Below, one piece after another: positions 8,956 through 17,060 of a stretch of 64,000 nucleotides of DNA (positions within the stretch are counted from its first letter, which is position 1; every line of letters starts with the position of its first letter). A model generated the notes under the pieces. It was given only the letters and a program-made list of their open reading frames with translations, ran no database searches and was not told the origin of the DNA. The stretch comes from Roseomonas xinghualingensis (GTDB taxonomy: Bacteria > Pseudomonadota > Alphaproteobacteria > Acetobacterales > Acetobacteraceae), in the NCBI RefSeq assembly GCF_025791835.1, contig NZ_JAOXLP010000001.1:434001-498000 (forward strand), written 5' to 3'. Position numbers and translations under genes: made by a program.

Positions 8956-9828
8956 TCAGCGTGCCCAGTAGAGGCGGTCGGGGTTGTCGATCAGGATCTT
9001 GCGGCGGGTGGTCTCGTCCTCCACCGCCAGGGCGAGGAGATCGACCAGGTCACCGTCATTCGGCATGTCGCCGCTGATGTTCGGATGCGGGAAGTCGGTG
9101 CCCCAGAGGGTGCGGTCCGGCGCCACCTGGGCCAACTTGCGGGCGAAGGGCACGGCATCGTGGAAGGGAGCGCCGGTGGAGGAGACGCGTTCGGGCCCGC
9201 AGATCTTCACCCAGGCCAGATCATTCTCCATCAACTCCAGCAGGCGGCGGAAGGGTTCCTGCTCCAGCCCGTTCTTCGCCTGCACACGGCCCATATGGTC
9301 GATGACGAAGGGCACCTTGATGCGGCGAATGCGCTCGGCATGCTCAAGGATGTCGCCGGCATCGAGATGTAGCACCACATGCCAGCCGAGGGGCTGGATC
9401 CTGTCCAGCACGCGGTCGAAGACGTCGAGATCCGGCGTGCCGCCGAGATGCTTCACGAAGTTGAAGCGCACGCCGCGCACGCCGCCATGGTCCAGTTCTT
9501 CAAGCTGTGCGTCGGTGATGCTGCCATCCACGATGGCGACGCCGCGATAGGCGCCGTTGCTGCGGACGATGGCATCGATCATGGCTGTGTTGTCGGTGCC
9601 GTGGCAGCTGGCCTGAACGATCACCGCGCGGTCCACGCCGATGGCGGCATGCACGCGGCGCAGGTCCTCCACCGGCGCATCGGGCGGGGTGTAGGAGCGG
9701 TCGGGCGCGTAGGGGAACTTATTGGCCGGGCCGAAGACGTGGCAATGCGCGTCGCAGGCCCCAGGCGGAAGCGTATAGGCCGGGGTCTTCGGGTTCGGGT
9801 CCGGCGCCTTGCAGGTCTTCATGCTCAT
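8956..9828 (-). CDS. ligI: 2-pyrone-4,6-dicarboxylate lactonase (amidohydrolase superfamily)
   Basis: A 290-residue TIM-barrel amidohydrolase. LigI opens 2-pyrone-4,6-dicarboxylate to 4-carboxy-2-hydroxymuconate/oxalomesaconate. Visible features are CDAHCHVFGP at the N-terminus (HxH metal/substrate region), VRFNFVKHLGG, VIDHMGR, and LWGTDFPHPN with the late catalytic aspartate. The ATG at 9828 overlaps the stop of the upstream Bug gene (ATGA) and has AAAGG in front; the longer in-frame extension to 9867 lacks this support. Together with galB and ligK it makes a consecutive three-step route to pyruvate and oxaloacetate. Confidence 0.85.
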   Translation of the reverse strand: MSMKTCKAPDPNPKTPAYTLPPGACDAHCHVFGPANKFPYAPDRSYTPPDAPVEDLRRVHAAIGVDRAVIVQASCHGTDNTAMIDAIVRSNGAYRGVAIVDGSITDAQLEELDHGGVRGVRFNFVKHLGGTPDLDVFDRVLDRIQPLGWHVVLHLDAGDILEHAERIRRIKVPFVIDHMGRVQAKNGLEQEPFRRLLELMENDLAWVKICGPERVSSTGAPFHDAVPFARKLAQVAPDRTLWGTDFPHPNISGDMPNDGDLVDLLALAVEDETTRRKILIDNPDRLYWAR

Positions 9829-10811
9829 TGCCTTTCGATACCGGCGCGCTCGATCACGGCGCGCCATTTCTCGGCCTCGGTTTCCATCAGCTGGCCCAGG
9901 GCGGCCGGGGCATTGCCCTTGGCCTCCACCCCGGCTTCCAGCAGCCTGGCGCGGATTGCGGGATCGGCCAGCACGGCGTTCAGCTCGCGGTTGATGCGCT
10001 CGATCACGGGCGCCGGGGTGCGCGCCGGGGCGACGATGGCGTTCCAGGAGGTGACGTCGAAGCCGGCCAGCCCGGCCTCCTGCAGCGTCGGCACATCCGG
10101 CAGGTTGGCGGCGCGCTGGGTGGAGGTGACGGCGATGGCACGCAGCGAACCGTCCTTGAGCTGGCCCATCAGCGGCGCGACGATCTCGAAGGCCGCTGTC
10201 ACGTCGTTGCGCAGCAGGCTGGTGAGGAGGGCGGGCGTGCCGGAGAAGGGCACGGTGGTCGCCTCGATCCCTGCGGTGGTCTTGAACAGCTCGGCCGCCA
10301 GGTTCTGCGTGCTGCCGACGCTGATCGTGCCGATATTGCTGTTGCGCGGGTCGGTCTTCAGCCGCGCCAGGAGATCCTGCGCGTTGCGGATGGGCGAGTT
10401 CGGAGCGACCAGGAGGGCGATGGCGAAAGTCCCCATCAGTCCGACCGGCGCGAAGTCCTTGATCGGGTCGAAGGGCAGGGACTTGAAGAGGGACTTGCTG
10501 ATGGCATGGGCGTTGGTGGCCACCATCAGCGTCGCGCCATCGGCCGGGGCCGCCATCAGCGTCTGGCCCGCGACGATACCGCCCGCGCCGGGGCGGTTCT
10601 CGATCACCACCGGCTGCTTCAGGCGTTCGGAGAGTGCCTGTCCCACGGTGCGCGCCGTCAGGTCGGCCACGCCACCCGCTGCATTGGGCACGATCAGGCG
10701 GATGGGTTTGTCGGGCAGGGCTGCCGGGGCCTGGGCGCGGGCTGCGGGGGCTGCCAGGGCCGCGGCGGCAAATCCGCTCAGCCGCAGCGCGTCACGGCGA
10801 TGAATGGACAT
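9825..10811 (-). CDS. Bug/TctC-family substrate-binding protein
   Basis: A 328-residue periplasmic binding protein of the tripartite tricarboxylate transporter (TctC/Bug) family. The N-terminus MSIHRRDALRLSGF followed by an alanine-rich stretch ending AARAQ looks like a Tat-type signal peptide with an AxA cleavage site. The mature part starts with PDKPIRLIVPNAAGG, and VVIENRPGAGG is the family signature. No TctA or TctB membrane genes are nearby, as is common for Bug paralogues. Its place between ligI and the dehydrogenase gene suggests capture of an aromatic-acid-type carboxylate; this is inference. A GAGGAG site precedes the ATG. Confidence 0.85.
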   Translation of the reverse strand: MSIHRRDALRLSGFAAAALAAPAARAQAPAALPDKPIRLIVPNAAGGVADLTARTVGQALSERLKQPVVIENRPGAGGIVAGQTLMAAPADGATLMVATNAHAISKSLFKSLPFDPIKDFAPVGLMGTFAIALLVAPNSPIRNAQDLLARLKTDPRNSNIGTISVGSTQNLAAELFKTTAGIEATTVPFSGTPALLTSLLRNDVTAAFEIVAPLMGQLKDGSLRAIAVTSTQRAANLPDVPTLQEAGLAGFDVTSWNAIVAPARTPAPVIERINRELNAVLADPAIRARLLEAGVEAKGNAPAALGQLMETEAEKWRAVIERAGIERQ

Positions 10812-10882
10812 CACTTCTCCTCCTCGGTTTGCCGCCTTTCGGGCGGCCTCTTGCCGTTCGGATCGCGTCAGGTGCCGCTGAA

Positions 10883-11764
10883 CTATTCCGCCGCGGCCTT
10901 GTGGCGGGTGGTGGTGGCCAGGGCTTTGAGCAGCGTGTCCAGATCGGTGGTGGCGAGGACTTCAGCCCCCATTTCTCGGCCCCGTGCGGCGGCCCAGTCC
11001 TGGCGCTCCGCGATGGGGGCGCTGAGCAGCGGGTCCACCCCGGCTTCCTGCACCGTACGGGCGACCTCCCGCATTTCCTCGGCGCGGCGCTTGCCATGGA
11101 TGAGGGAGCGGCTGATGACGTAGCGGGCCAGGCCGGGCCAGTCCTTATGCGGCAGCGTGTCGGCAAGGGAGTGCAGCACTTCCTTCTCCACGCCGTAATG
11201 GCGGGCGGCGAGCATGCATTCGGTGGTCAGCGCCTCCAGCCCCTTCACCATCACGCTGCGGCACATCTTCACCGAGGATGCCTTGCCGATCTCCTCGGAG
11301 AAGATCGTCAGGTCCATGCCGAAGGGCGCCATAAGGGCCTGGAACCCGGCGGCGTCCGGCCCGCCCAGCAGGATAGGGGTACGCAGCCGGCGCGGCGGCA
11401 CGCTGGCCATCACCGCCGCCTCGACATAGCGGCCGCCGGCCTCCGTTACGGCGCGGGAGGCGGCCTGCTTCGCGGCAGGGGAGATGGAGTTCACATCCAC
11501 CACGAAGGGCGCATGGGCCAGCCCGCTGGCCAGGGATTGCGCGGCCGCGACGGCGGAGCCGGCGGTGACGCAGATGAACGCCACTTCCGCCTGGGCTGCC
11601 GCCTCGGGTGCCGAGGCATGGACGGTGGCGCCAGAGGCCGCCGCACGCTCCATGGCCGGGGCGGAGACGTCATAGGCATGGATGGCGGTGGCGCCGCCCG
11701 CGCGCAGGTCATGGGCGAAGATGCCGCCCACCTCGCCGAAGCCGATGATGGCAAAGCTGCTCAT
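10883..11764 (-). CDS. NAD(P)-dependent dehydrogenase with DUF1932-type C-terminal domain
   Basis: A 293-residue protein of the 6-phosphogluconate / 3-hydroxyisobutyrate dehydrogenase superfamily. The N-terminal Rossmann motif is FAIIGFGEVG, followed by VVDVNSISP in the substrate region and KMCRSVMVKGLEAL, with the lysine where the catalytic lysine is usually found. The C-terminal all-helical part resembles DUF1932. The start at 11764 has AGGAAG in front; an alternative ATG at 11782 overlaps the upstream stop and adds six residues. Substrate unknown; in this cluster it may oxidise an aromatic-pathway intermediate. Confidence 0.75.
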   Translation of the reverse strand: MSSFAIIGFGEVGGIFAHDLRAGGATAIHAYDVSAPAMERAAASGATVHASAPEAAAQAEVAFICVTAGSAVAAAQSLASGLAHAPFVVDVNSISPAAKQAASRAVTEAGGRYVEAAVMASVPPRRLRTPILLGGPDAAGFQALMAPFGMDLTIFSEEIGKASSVKMCRSVMVKGLEALTTECMLAARHYGVEKEVLHSLADTLPHKDWPGLARYVISRSLIHGKRRAEEMREVARTVQEAGVDPLLSAPIAERQDWAAARGREMGAEVLATTDLDTLLKALATTTRHKAAAE

Positions 11765-11778
11765 GGCCGTTCTTCCTG

Positions 11779-12669
11779 TCATTCCACCCCGGCCGGGAGG
11801 CCGTTCCAGACCTCATCGGGGGTGAGCGGCCGCGGCAGCATGTCCTGCCCGGGCATGTAGCGAAGGGCGAGTTCGATCACGGGGCGCAGGGCCTCGCGGC
11901 TGGCGGGCGGCGGGCCGCGATCGCCGGGCGGAACCGACGCGGCGGAGGCGCGGAACAACCGCAGCAGCTCCGTCACCAGCTCCGGGCGCCGTTCGGCCAG
12001 ATCACGCGAGACGGTCACCATGTGGTTCACGGGCACGATGTGGTGGCGCTGCCAGAAGGCCTCGGCGGCGGCGGCCGGATCGGGGAAGACGGTGCGCAGG
12101 CCGGGATCGTCGGGCATGTCGTTGCCGACGATCACCGCATCCAGCTCGCCGGCGCGGAGCATGGCCAGCATGTCCTGGCAGGGCTTCGCGCGCTCGGCCC
12201 AGGGTGGATCGGCGATGTCGGCGACATGGGCGTCCTCGAAGGTGACCCAGCGGCTGTCGGAGGGGCGGGGGCCGCCTTCCTCGGCAATGATGCCGCGAAT
12301 CCACATGCCTGTGGTCTGGCTATAGGCGCGCACGCCGATGCGGCGGCCGGCGAGGTCCGCAGGGCCCTTGATGTCACTGTCCGCGCGGCAGAGCAGGGCG
12401 GATTGCTGGAAGCGCGCCGCCAGCACCACCGGCAGCAGCACCAGCGGGCGATCCATGGCCCGGGCCTGGAGGAAGGTGGCGATGGCCATTTCAGAGACGT
12501 CGAAGCGCAGTTCGCGCACCATGGGTGCGAAGGCGCGGCTGATTACCGGGATATCGGCGAAATCCAGGCGTAGCAGCGGTGAGGTGGCCTGGCCTTCCTT
12601 CAGCGCGCGGGTGCGGGGATAGGTGGCGATCGCGGCCCGCAGCAGGGCGGGTTCGGTCTGAATGGACAT
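11779..12669 (-). CDS. 4,5-dihydroxyphthalate decarboxylase-like protein
   Basis: A 296-residue protein with a periplasmic-binding-protein type II fold but no signal peptide. VSEMAIATFLQARAMDRPLVLLPVV, RIGVRAYSQTTGMWIRGIIAEEGG and the DAVIVGNDMP block are typical of proteins annotated as 4,5-dihydroxyphthalate decarboxylase, which yields protocatechuate. If the call is right, it would feed the LigI-GalB-LigK steps through a ring-cleavage step that is not encoded here. The fold also covers ABC/NMT1-like binding proteins, so enzymatic activity is unproven. Confidence 0.65.
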   Translation of the reverse strand: MSIQTEPALLRAAIATYPRTRALKEGQATSPLLRLDFADIPVISRAFAPMVRELRFDVSEMAIATFLQARAMDRPLVLLPVVLAARFQQSALLCRADSDIKGPADLAGRRIGVRAYSQTTGMWIRGIIAEEGGPRPSDSRWVTFEDAHVADIADPPWAERAKPCQDMLAMLRAGELDAVIVGNDMPDDPGLRTVFPDPAAAAEAFWQRHHIVPVNHMVTVSRDLAERRPELVTELLRLFRASAASVPPGDRGPPPASREALRPVIELALRYMPGQDMLPRPLTPDEVWNGLPAGVE

Positions 12670-12807
12670 GGGCTCAGTCCAGGGCCGGGACGCGGCAGTC
12701 CCGGTTCTCCGATGCCGTCATGGGGCGCTTCCTCCCGCCCCGGAGCACCTTTGGTGAGCAGGGCCTGGGCATGGCTTAGGCCCCGCATCCCCAGCCGTCT
12801 TATCGCT

Positions 12808-13779
12808 TTATCGGGCCGAGCTATCAGGTAGGGTTATAGCAAGGCCCCTCTGGCCGATCTCCGCTACATAAGCGCGCAGGCAGCCCAGGAAGGCCTGTGC
12901 GGCGGGCGGCAGGGGACGGCCGCGCGGCAGGATGATGCCGGCAGGGCGGGGTGGGGCCGGTACGGGAAGGGAGACGACGCGCAGCGTGCCGCGCAGCAGG
13001 TCCCCGGCCATCATCAGCCGGGGCATGATCGAGATCAGGTCGGTCGCGTGCAGCATCTCCCGGATGAAGCCGTCGGAGCTGGAACGGAGCGGGCTGGTGG
13101 GCGTCAACCGGAGCAGCGAGAGAAGGCTTTCGATCTCCTGGCCCACGCGCTGGCTGACGGTGGGAAGCACCAGGTCGTATCCGCGCAGAGCCTCCAATGT
13201 CACCGGCTCCTGCGCGAAGACCGGGTGCCCGGTGCGGGCGAGGATGGAGATCGGTTCCTCCCAGAGCGGCTCGCGCAGGAAGCCATCGGCGATGGCGGGC
13301 TCGTAGAGGCGGCCGACGATCAGGTCGATCTCGCCGGCCGCAAGCTTGGGCAGAAGTTCCTCCGTGCGGCCCTGCTCCAGCTGCACGCGGAGGCCCGGAT
13401 GCTCCGTCTTCAGGCGGGTGAGGGCGCCAGGCAGGACACCGGTGGCGGCCACCGGGAGGGTTCCCAGGGCCACGGTGCCGCGTTCGGGGTCGGCCAGCTG
13501 GTCCAGTTCCTCATCCAGGCGTCGCAGCTCGGCCCGGATACGGCGGGCGGCCTGGGCCAGGGCGGTGCCGGCCTCGGTGGGGCGGACGCCGCGGGGCAGG
13601 CGGTCGAAAAGGCGTTGACCGGTAATGTCCTCCAGCTCCTGCACCGTCCGAGTCAGGGCGGGTTGGGTGATGCCAAGGAGGGTGGAGGCCTTGAGCAGGC
13701 TGCGCTGCGCGATGATGGCCTCCACTGCCCGCAGGTGGTGCAGCTTCAGGCGCTGGTCGAGATAGCGGCGGACCGTCAT
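12808..13779 (-). CDS. LysR-family regulator, PcaQ/GbpR-like
   Basis: A 323-residue LysR-type regulator. The N-terminal helix-turn-helix is at about residues 10-65 (LKHHLRAVEAIIAQ... LLGITQPALTRTVQELE), followed by the effector-binding domain from about residue 95. The sequence style is that of PcaQ/GbpR regulators of aromatic and carboxylic acid catabolism. ATG 13779 is chosen because it places the HTH at the usual distance from the N-terminus. It lies upstream of the minus-strand catabolic cluster (138-bp gap) and divergent from the EamA exporter gene, so it may control either. Confidence 0.85.
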   Translation of the reverse strand: MTVRRYLDQRLKLHHLRAVEAIIAQRSLLKASTLLGITQPALTRTVQELEDITGQRLFDRLPRGVRPTEAGTALAQAARRIRAELRRLDEELDQLADPERGTVALGTLPVAATGVLPGALTRLKTEHPGLRVQLEQGRTEELLPKLAAGEIDLIVGRLYEPAIADGFLREPLWEEPISILARTGHPVFAQEPVTLEALRGYDLVLPTVSQRVGQEIESLLSLLRLTPTSPLRSSSDGFIREMLHATDLISIMPRLMMAGDLLRGTLRVVSLPVPAPPRPAGIILPRGRPLPPAAQAFLGCLRAYVAEIGQRGLAITLPDSSAR

Positions 13780-13896
13780 GGCGGCACGAAGCCGGGGCGC
13801 AGGCGGATGGTCAATGGCCGGTGGCGAGGCGGGGTGCGCGGGTTGCCCGGGGGCGGCAGGCATTACAAGCTGGCGCCGGATGAAGAGTCGCCCATC

Positions 13897-14778
13897 GTGA
13901 CCCCGGCCCCGGCAGGGCCCTCCCGCCGCGTTCTGCATGGCATCCTCTGCATGTGCACGGCCGGCCTGATGTTCCCGGTGATGAGCGGCTTCGCCAAGCT
14001 GCTCGGCCAGGATTATTCATCGCTCCAGGTGTCCTGGGCACGCGCCTTCGTCCACCTTGTCTTCCTCTCGGCGCTGTTGCTGCCGAGCGCGGGGCTGGGC
14101 GTGCTGCGCAGCCGGCGGCCGGGGCTGCAACTTGGCCGGGCGGCCATGCTGACCACCTCGAACCTCGCCTCCTTCTATGCGCTGACCTTCATCCCGTTGG
14201 CGGAGCAGGCAGCCATCCAGTTGGCCGCGCCGCTGATCGTCGCGCTGCTTGCCTGGCCAGTGCTGCGGGAGCGGACGACCCCTGCGCGGGTGGCGGCCGT
14301 GCTGGTCGGCTTCCTGGGAGTGCTGGTGCTGCTCCGGCCCGGCACGGGGCTGTTCCACTGGGCTTCCCTCCTGGCCCTTCTCTCTGCCGCCTCCTACGGG
14401 GTTTACCAGATCCTCACGCGCTTGGTGGCACCCTATGACTCGCCGGCGACCTCCACGCTCTGGTGCCCCCTGGTGGGGGCGTTCGGGCTGATGCTGACGC
14501 TGCCCTTCGTCTGGAAGACCCCGGCGAGCCTGGCGGATCTCGGCATGTTCCTCGGCTGCGGCGCCTTCGGGGCGATTGGGCATTACTTCGTGGCACGGGC
14601 CATGCTCCATGCGCCGGCCAATATCATCTCGCCCTTCCAGTACTTCCAGTTGATCGGCTCGGTGGCCGTGGGCTGGTTCGTCTTCCGGGACCTGCCGGAT
14701 GCCTACACCTGGGCCGGGGCGGCGATCATCGTCTGCTCGGGCCTCTATCTCGGCTGGGTGCAGCACCGGGGACGGTAG
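13897..14778 (+). CDS. EamA/DMT-family transporter
   Basis: A roughly 293-residue inner-membrane protein with about ten hydrophobic helices in two EamA repeats. MFPVMSGFAKLLG, SNLASFYALTFIPLAEQAAIQLAAPL and the second-repeat segment GHYFVARAMLHAPANIISPFQY are typical. It probably exports or imports a small metabolite. The GTG at 13897 is the favoured start; ATG 13807 is possible but would add a non-conserved arginine/glycine-rich leader. Open frame further upstream is antisense to the LysR gene and is not coding. Confidence 0.8.
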   Translation: MTPAPAGPSRRVLHGILCMCTAGLMFPVMSGFAKLLGQDYSSLQVSWARAFVHLVFLSALLLPSAGLGVLRSRRPGLQLGRAAMLTTSNLASFYALTFIPLAEQAAIQLAAPLIVALLAWPVLRERTTPARVAAVLVGFLGVLVLLRPGTGLFHWASLLALLSAASYGVYQILTRLVAPYDSPATSTLWCPLVGAFGLMLTLPFVWKTPASLADLGMFLGCGAFGAIGHYFVARAMLHAPANIISPFQYFQLIGSVAVGWFVFRDLPDAYTWAGAAIIVCSGLYLGWVQHRGR

Positions 14779-14868
14779 AGGCGGAATGGAACCGGCCGGA
14801 GCGCTGGGAGTTATGGCCTCGCACCGCCTGCGCCACCCGCCGGGCGGTGACGAGGAGGGTTGAACGCC

Positions 14869-16071
14869 ATGCAGCAACAGGCCACCGGTACCGCCGTCGC
14901 CCAACCCATGCGCTATCTGGACAAGGCGATGACCGCCCTCCGCGACATGGGCCTACCGCTGCCCGCGCCGGGGGCAGGGGAGGAGAACCCGATCACAGGG
15001 CTGCTGCAGAAGATCAGCGACCTCGATCCGGGCCGTGTGGCGCTGATCGCCCGCGTCCTGGTGCAGGCAACACATTTCAACGAGATGGTTCGCGAGCAGA
15101 TCCGCGCGGTGGAGATCGGCCAGCGCTACGAGCGGATCACCGAAGCTTTCAACTCCATCCGCGACGACGCGCGGGAGATGGTGACCCAGGTGGAGGATGG
15201 CCGCATCAGCACGATGGAGCGGCTTTCCAACGTCTGGCAGAAGGTGACGCGCGGCGATATCTCCGACCGCTTCGACAAGATCCGCGGCACCTATGTCGAG
15301 GTGTCGCGCGACACCCGGGAGCAGGTGGAGCGCGAGCACGCCATCCTTGAGGCCTATCGCGACTTCCGGGGCGCGATGAAGGAGGCCGAGGTGATGGCCT
15401 ATGAGGTGCTGCAGAAGGCGCAGGCGCGGCTGGAGGCGGCGCGGACGCGCATGGACGAGGCGTCCAAGGCCGTGGAGGCTGCCAACGACGCCGCGCCGCC
15501 CGAACGCGCCCGGCTGGAACTGGCGCGGGACGAGGCGCTGCGGGCGCTTCAGGCGGAGGAGGGCGTCTATCAGGTCGCCAAGGATCTCTCGGACAATCTG
15601 ACGGTGTCCTACAACACCTCCGAGGTCATCATGGCCCGGCTGGTGCAGACCACCAGCGCGAAGGAACGCGTGTGGCAGCAATCCGTCTCCTTCTTCTCCA
15701 CCAATGAGGCGGTGCTGACGGCGCTGACCGCCACCTTCACCGGGCTGCACGGGCTGAATGAGAGCACGCGCACGCTGGAGGGCATGAAGGCCGGCGTGAA
15801 CCAGAGCCTGGAGGTGCTGGCCGATATCGGTGGCAAGGTGCAGGAGGATGCGATCCGCGCCGGCTATGGCCCGACCATCCGGGCCGATGCGGTGAAGCGG
15901 CTGGTAGATTCCGTGGTGTCCTATCAGGAACGTTCGCGCGAGATCATCGACGAGATGCGCCGCGCCGCGACGGAGAACAGCCAGGAGATCAGCCGCTCGG
16001 TCGAGGAGGCGAAGCGCCGCCTCGCGCGGCTTGCGCGCGAAGGCACGGCGCTGCCCGCGAATGCCGCCTGA
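14869..16071 (+). CDS. Coiled-coil protein of an uncharacterised three-gene operon (gene 1)
   Basis: A 400-residue soluble, highly charged, mostly helical protein without signal peptide or membrane helix. Residues about 90-150 carry NSIRDDAREMVTQVEDGR and GDISDRFDKIRGTYVEVSRD; residues about 180-240 form an alanine/glutamate-rich coiled coil; the C-terminal part ends in a helical segment with EIIDEMRRAATENSQEIS. Similar proteins are often named 'cell surface protein' in databases, but nothing here supports surface location. GAGGAGGG at 14852-14859 fits ATG 14869; the in-frame TTG at 14860 lies too close to it. The stop overlaps the start of the next gene. Function unknown. Confidence 0.75.
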   Translation: MQQQATGTAVAQPMRYLDKAMTALRDMGLPLPAPGAGEENPITGLLQKISDLDPGRVALIARVLVQATHFNEMVREQIRAVEIGQRYERITEAFNSIRDDAREMVTQVEDGRISTMERLSNVWQKVTRGDISDRFDKIRGTYVEVSRDTREQVEREHAILEAYRDFRGAMKEAEVMAYEVLQKAQARLEAARTRMDEASKAVEAANDAAPPERARLELARDEALRALQAEEGVYQVAKDLSDNLTVSYNTSEVIMARLVQTTSAKERVWQQSVSFFSTNEAVLTALTATFTGLHGLNESTRTLEGMKAGVNQSLEVLADIGGKVQEDAIRAGYGPTIRADAVKRLVDSVVSYQERSREIIDEMRRAATENSQEISRSVEEAKRRLARLAREGTALPANAA

Positions 16072-17047
16072 AACGGCGGTTCCCCCCGCCGGGGCACCGC
16101 CGTCCGGAGCCATGCGCGGCGGCCCGGCCGGGGCGCCTGTGCTCGACGACACGATGCTGGCGATGGATGTGGTGGACACGCTCCGCCATGCCGAGCGCCT
16201 GGTCGAGCGCGAGTTGCAGGGTGATGCGCGGCGGGAGCAGCTGAAGCGGCGTTTGCAGGAGATCTACGCCACACAGGGCATTGAGGTTCCCGACCGCATC
16301 ATCGAGCAGGGGGTGGCGGCGCTGGAGGAGCAGCGCTTCGCCTACCGGCCGACGCCGCCCTCCTTCTCGCGCAGCCTGGCGAAGGCCTGGGTGGCGCGGG
16401 GACGCTGGGGGCGGGGCCTGGCCTTCGCGCTGGGCGCGGTGCTGCTGCTGGGCGGCGGCTGGTATTTCGGCGTGAACCTGCCTGCCGAGCGGGCACGGGT
16501 GGCCCAGCAGGAGGAACTCAGCACCGGCATCCCGGCGGGATTGCGGGCCGAGCGCGCGCGTATCGCCGCGACGACCCAGGCGCCGGATGTGCTGGCCCAG
16601 GCCGACAGGCTTGTCTCTGAAGGCGAGGCTGCGGCGCGGGCAGGTGCGCTGGCGGATGCGCGCGACAGGTTCTCGCGCCTGCAGGCGCTGCAGCGGAACC
16701 TGGCACAGGAATACACGGTGCGAATCGTCTCGCGGCCCGGCGAGCCCACCGGCGTCTGGCGCATTCCGCCGACCAATCTGCGGGCGCGGAACTTCTACCT
16801 CATCGTGGAGGCGGTGGGACCGGATGGGCAGCTGGTGGAGGTGCCGATCACTTCGGAGGAGGACGGGCGCTCCGCCATCACCTCACGCTGGGGGCTGCGC
16901 GTGACGCCGGAGGAGTTCGAGCGGGTGCGGCAGGACAAGCTGGCGGACGGGGTGATCCAGGACCCGGTGGTTGGCCGGAAGCGCGCCGGCCAGACGGCGC
17001 CGGAATGGAACATTCGCAGTACGGGCGGGGCCATCCTGCAATGGTAG
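16061..17047 (+). CDS. DUF6384-like single-pass membrane protein (operon gene 2)
   Basis: A 328-residue protein resembling DUF6384. Residues about 35-90 are a helical region, MDVVDTLRHAERLVERELQG followed by YATQGIEVPDRIIEQGVAAL. A single hydrophobic helix at about residues 130-150 (LAFALGAVLLLGGGWYFGV) separates it from a C-terminal, presumably extracytoplasmic domain containing a helical hairpin and a beta-rich segment (TVRIVSRPGEPTGVWRIPP, ARNFYLIVEAV). The ATG at 16061 overlaps the previous gene by 11 bp; ATG 16112 is an alternative. It probably anchors the operon products to the inner membrane (inference). Confidence 0.7.
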   Translation: MPPETAVPPAGAPPSGAMRGGPAGAPVLDDTMLAMDVVDTLRHAERLVERELQGDARREQLKRRLQEIYATQGIEVPDRIIEQGVAALEEQRFAYRPTPPSFSRSLAKAWVARGRWGRGLAFALGAVLLLGGGWYFGVNLPAERARVAQQEELSTGIPAGLRAERARIAATTQAPDVLAQADRLVSEGEAAARAGALADARDRFSRLQALQRNLAQEYTVRIVSRPGEPTGVWRIPPTNLRARNFYLIVEAVGPDGQLVEVPITSEEDGRSAITSRWGLRVTPEEFERVRQDKLADGVIQDPVVGRKRAGQTAPEWNIRSTGGAILQW

Positions 17048-17060
17048 GAGGGGCGCCCCG

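Noticed and set aside
13048..13896. Upstream extension of the EamA transporter gene
   Set aside because: This part of the frame runs antisense to the LysR regulator gene; the transporter fold begins only after 13897.
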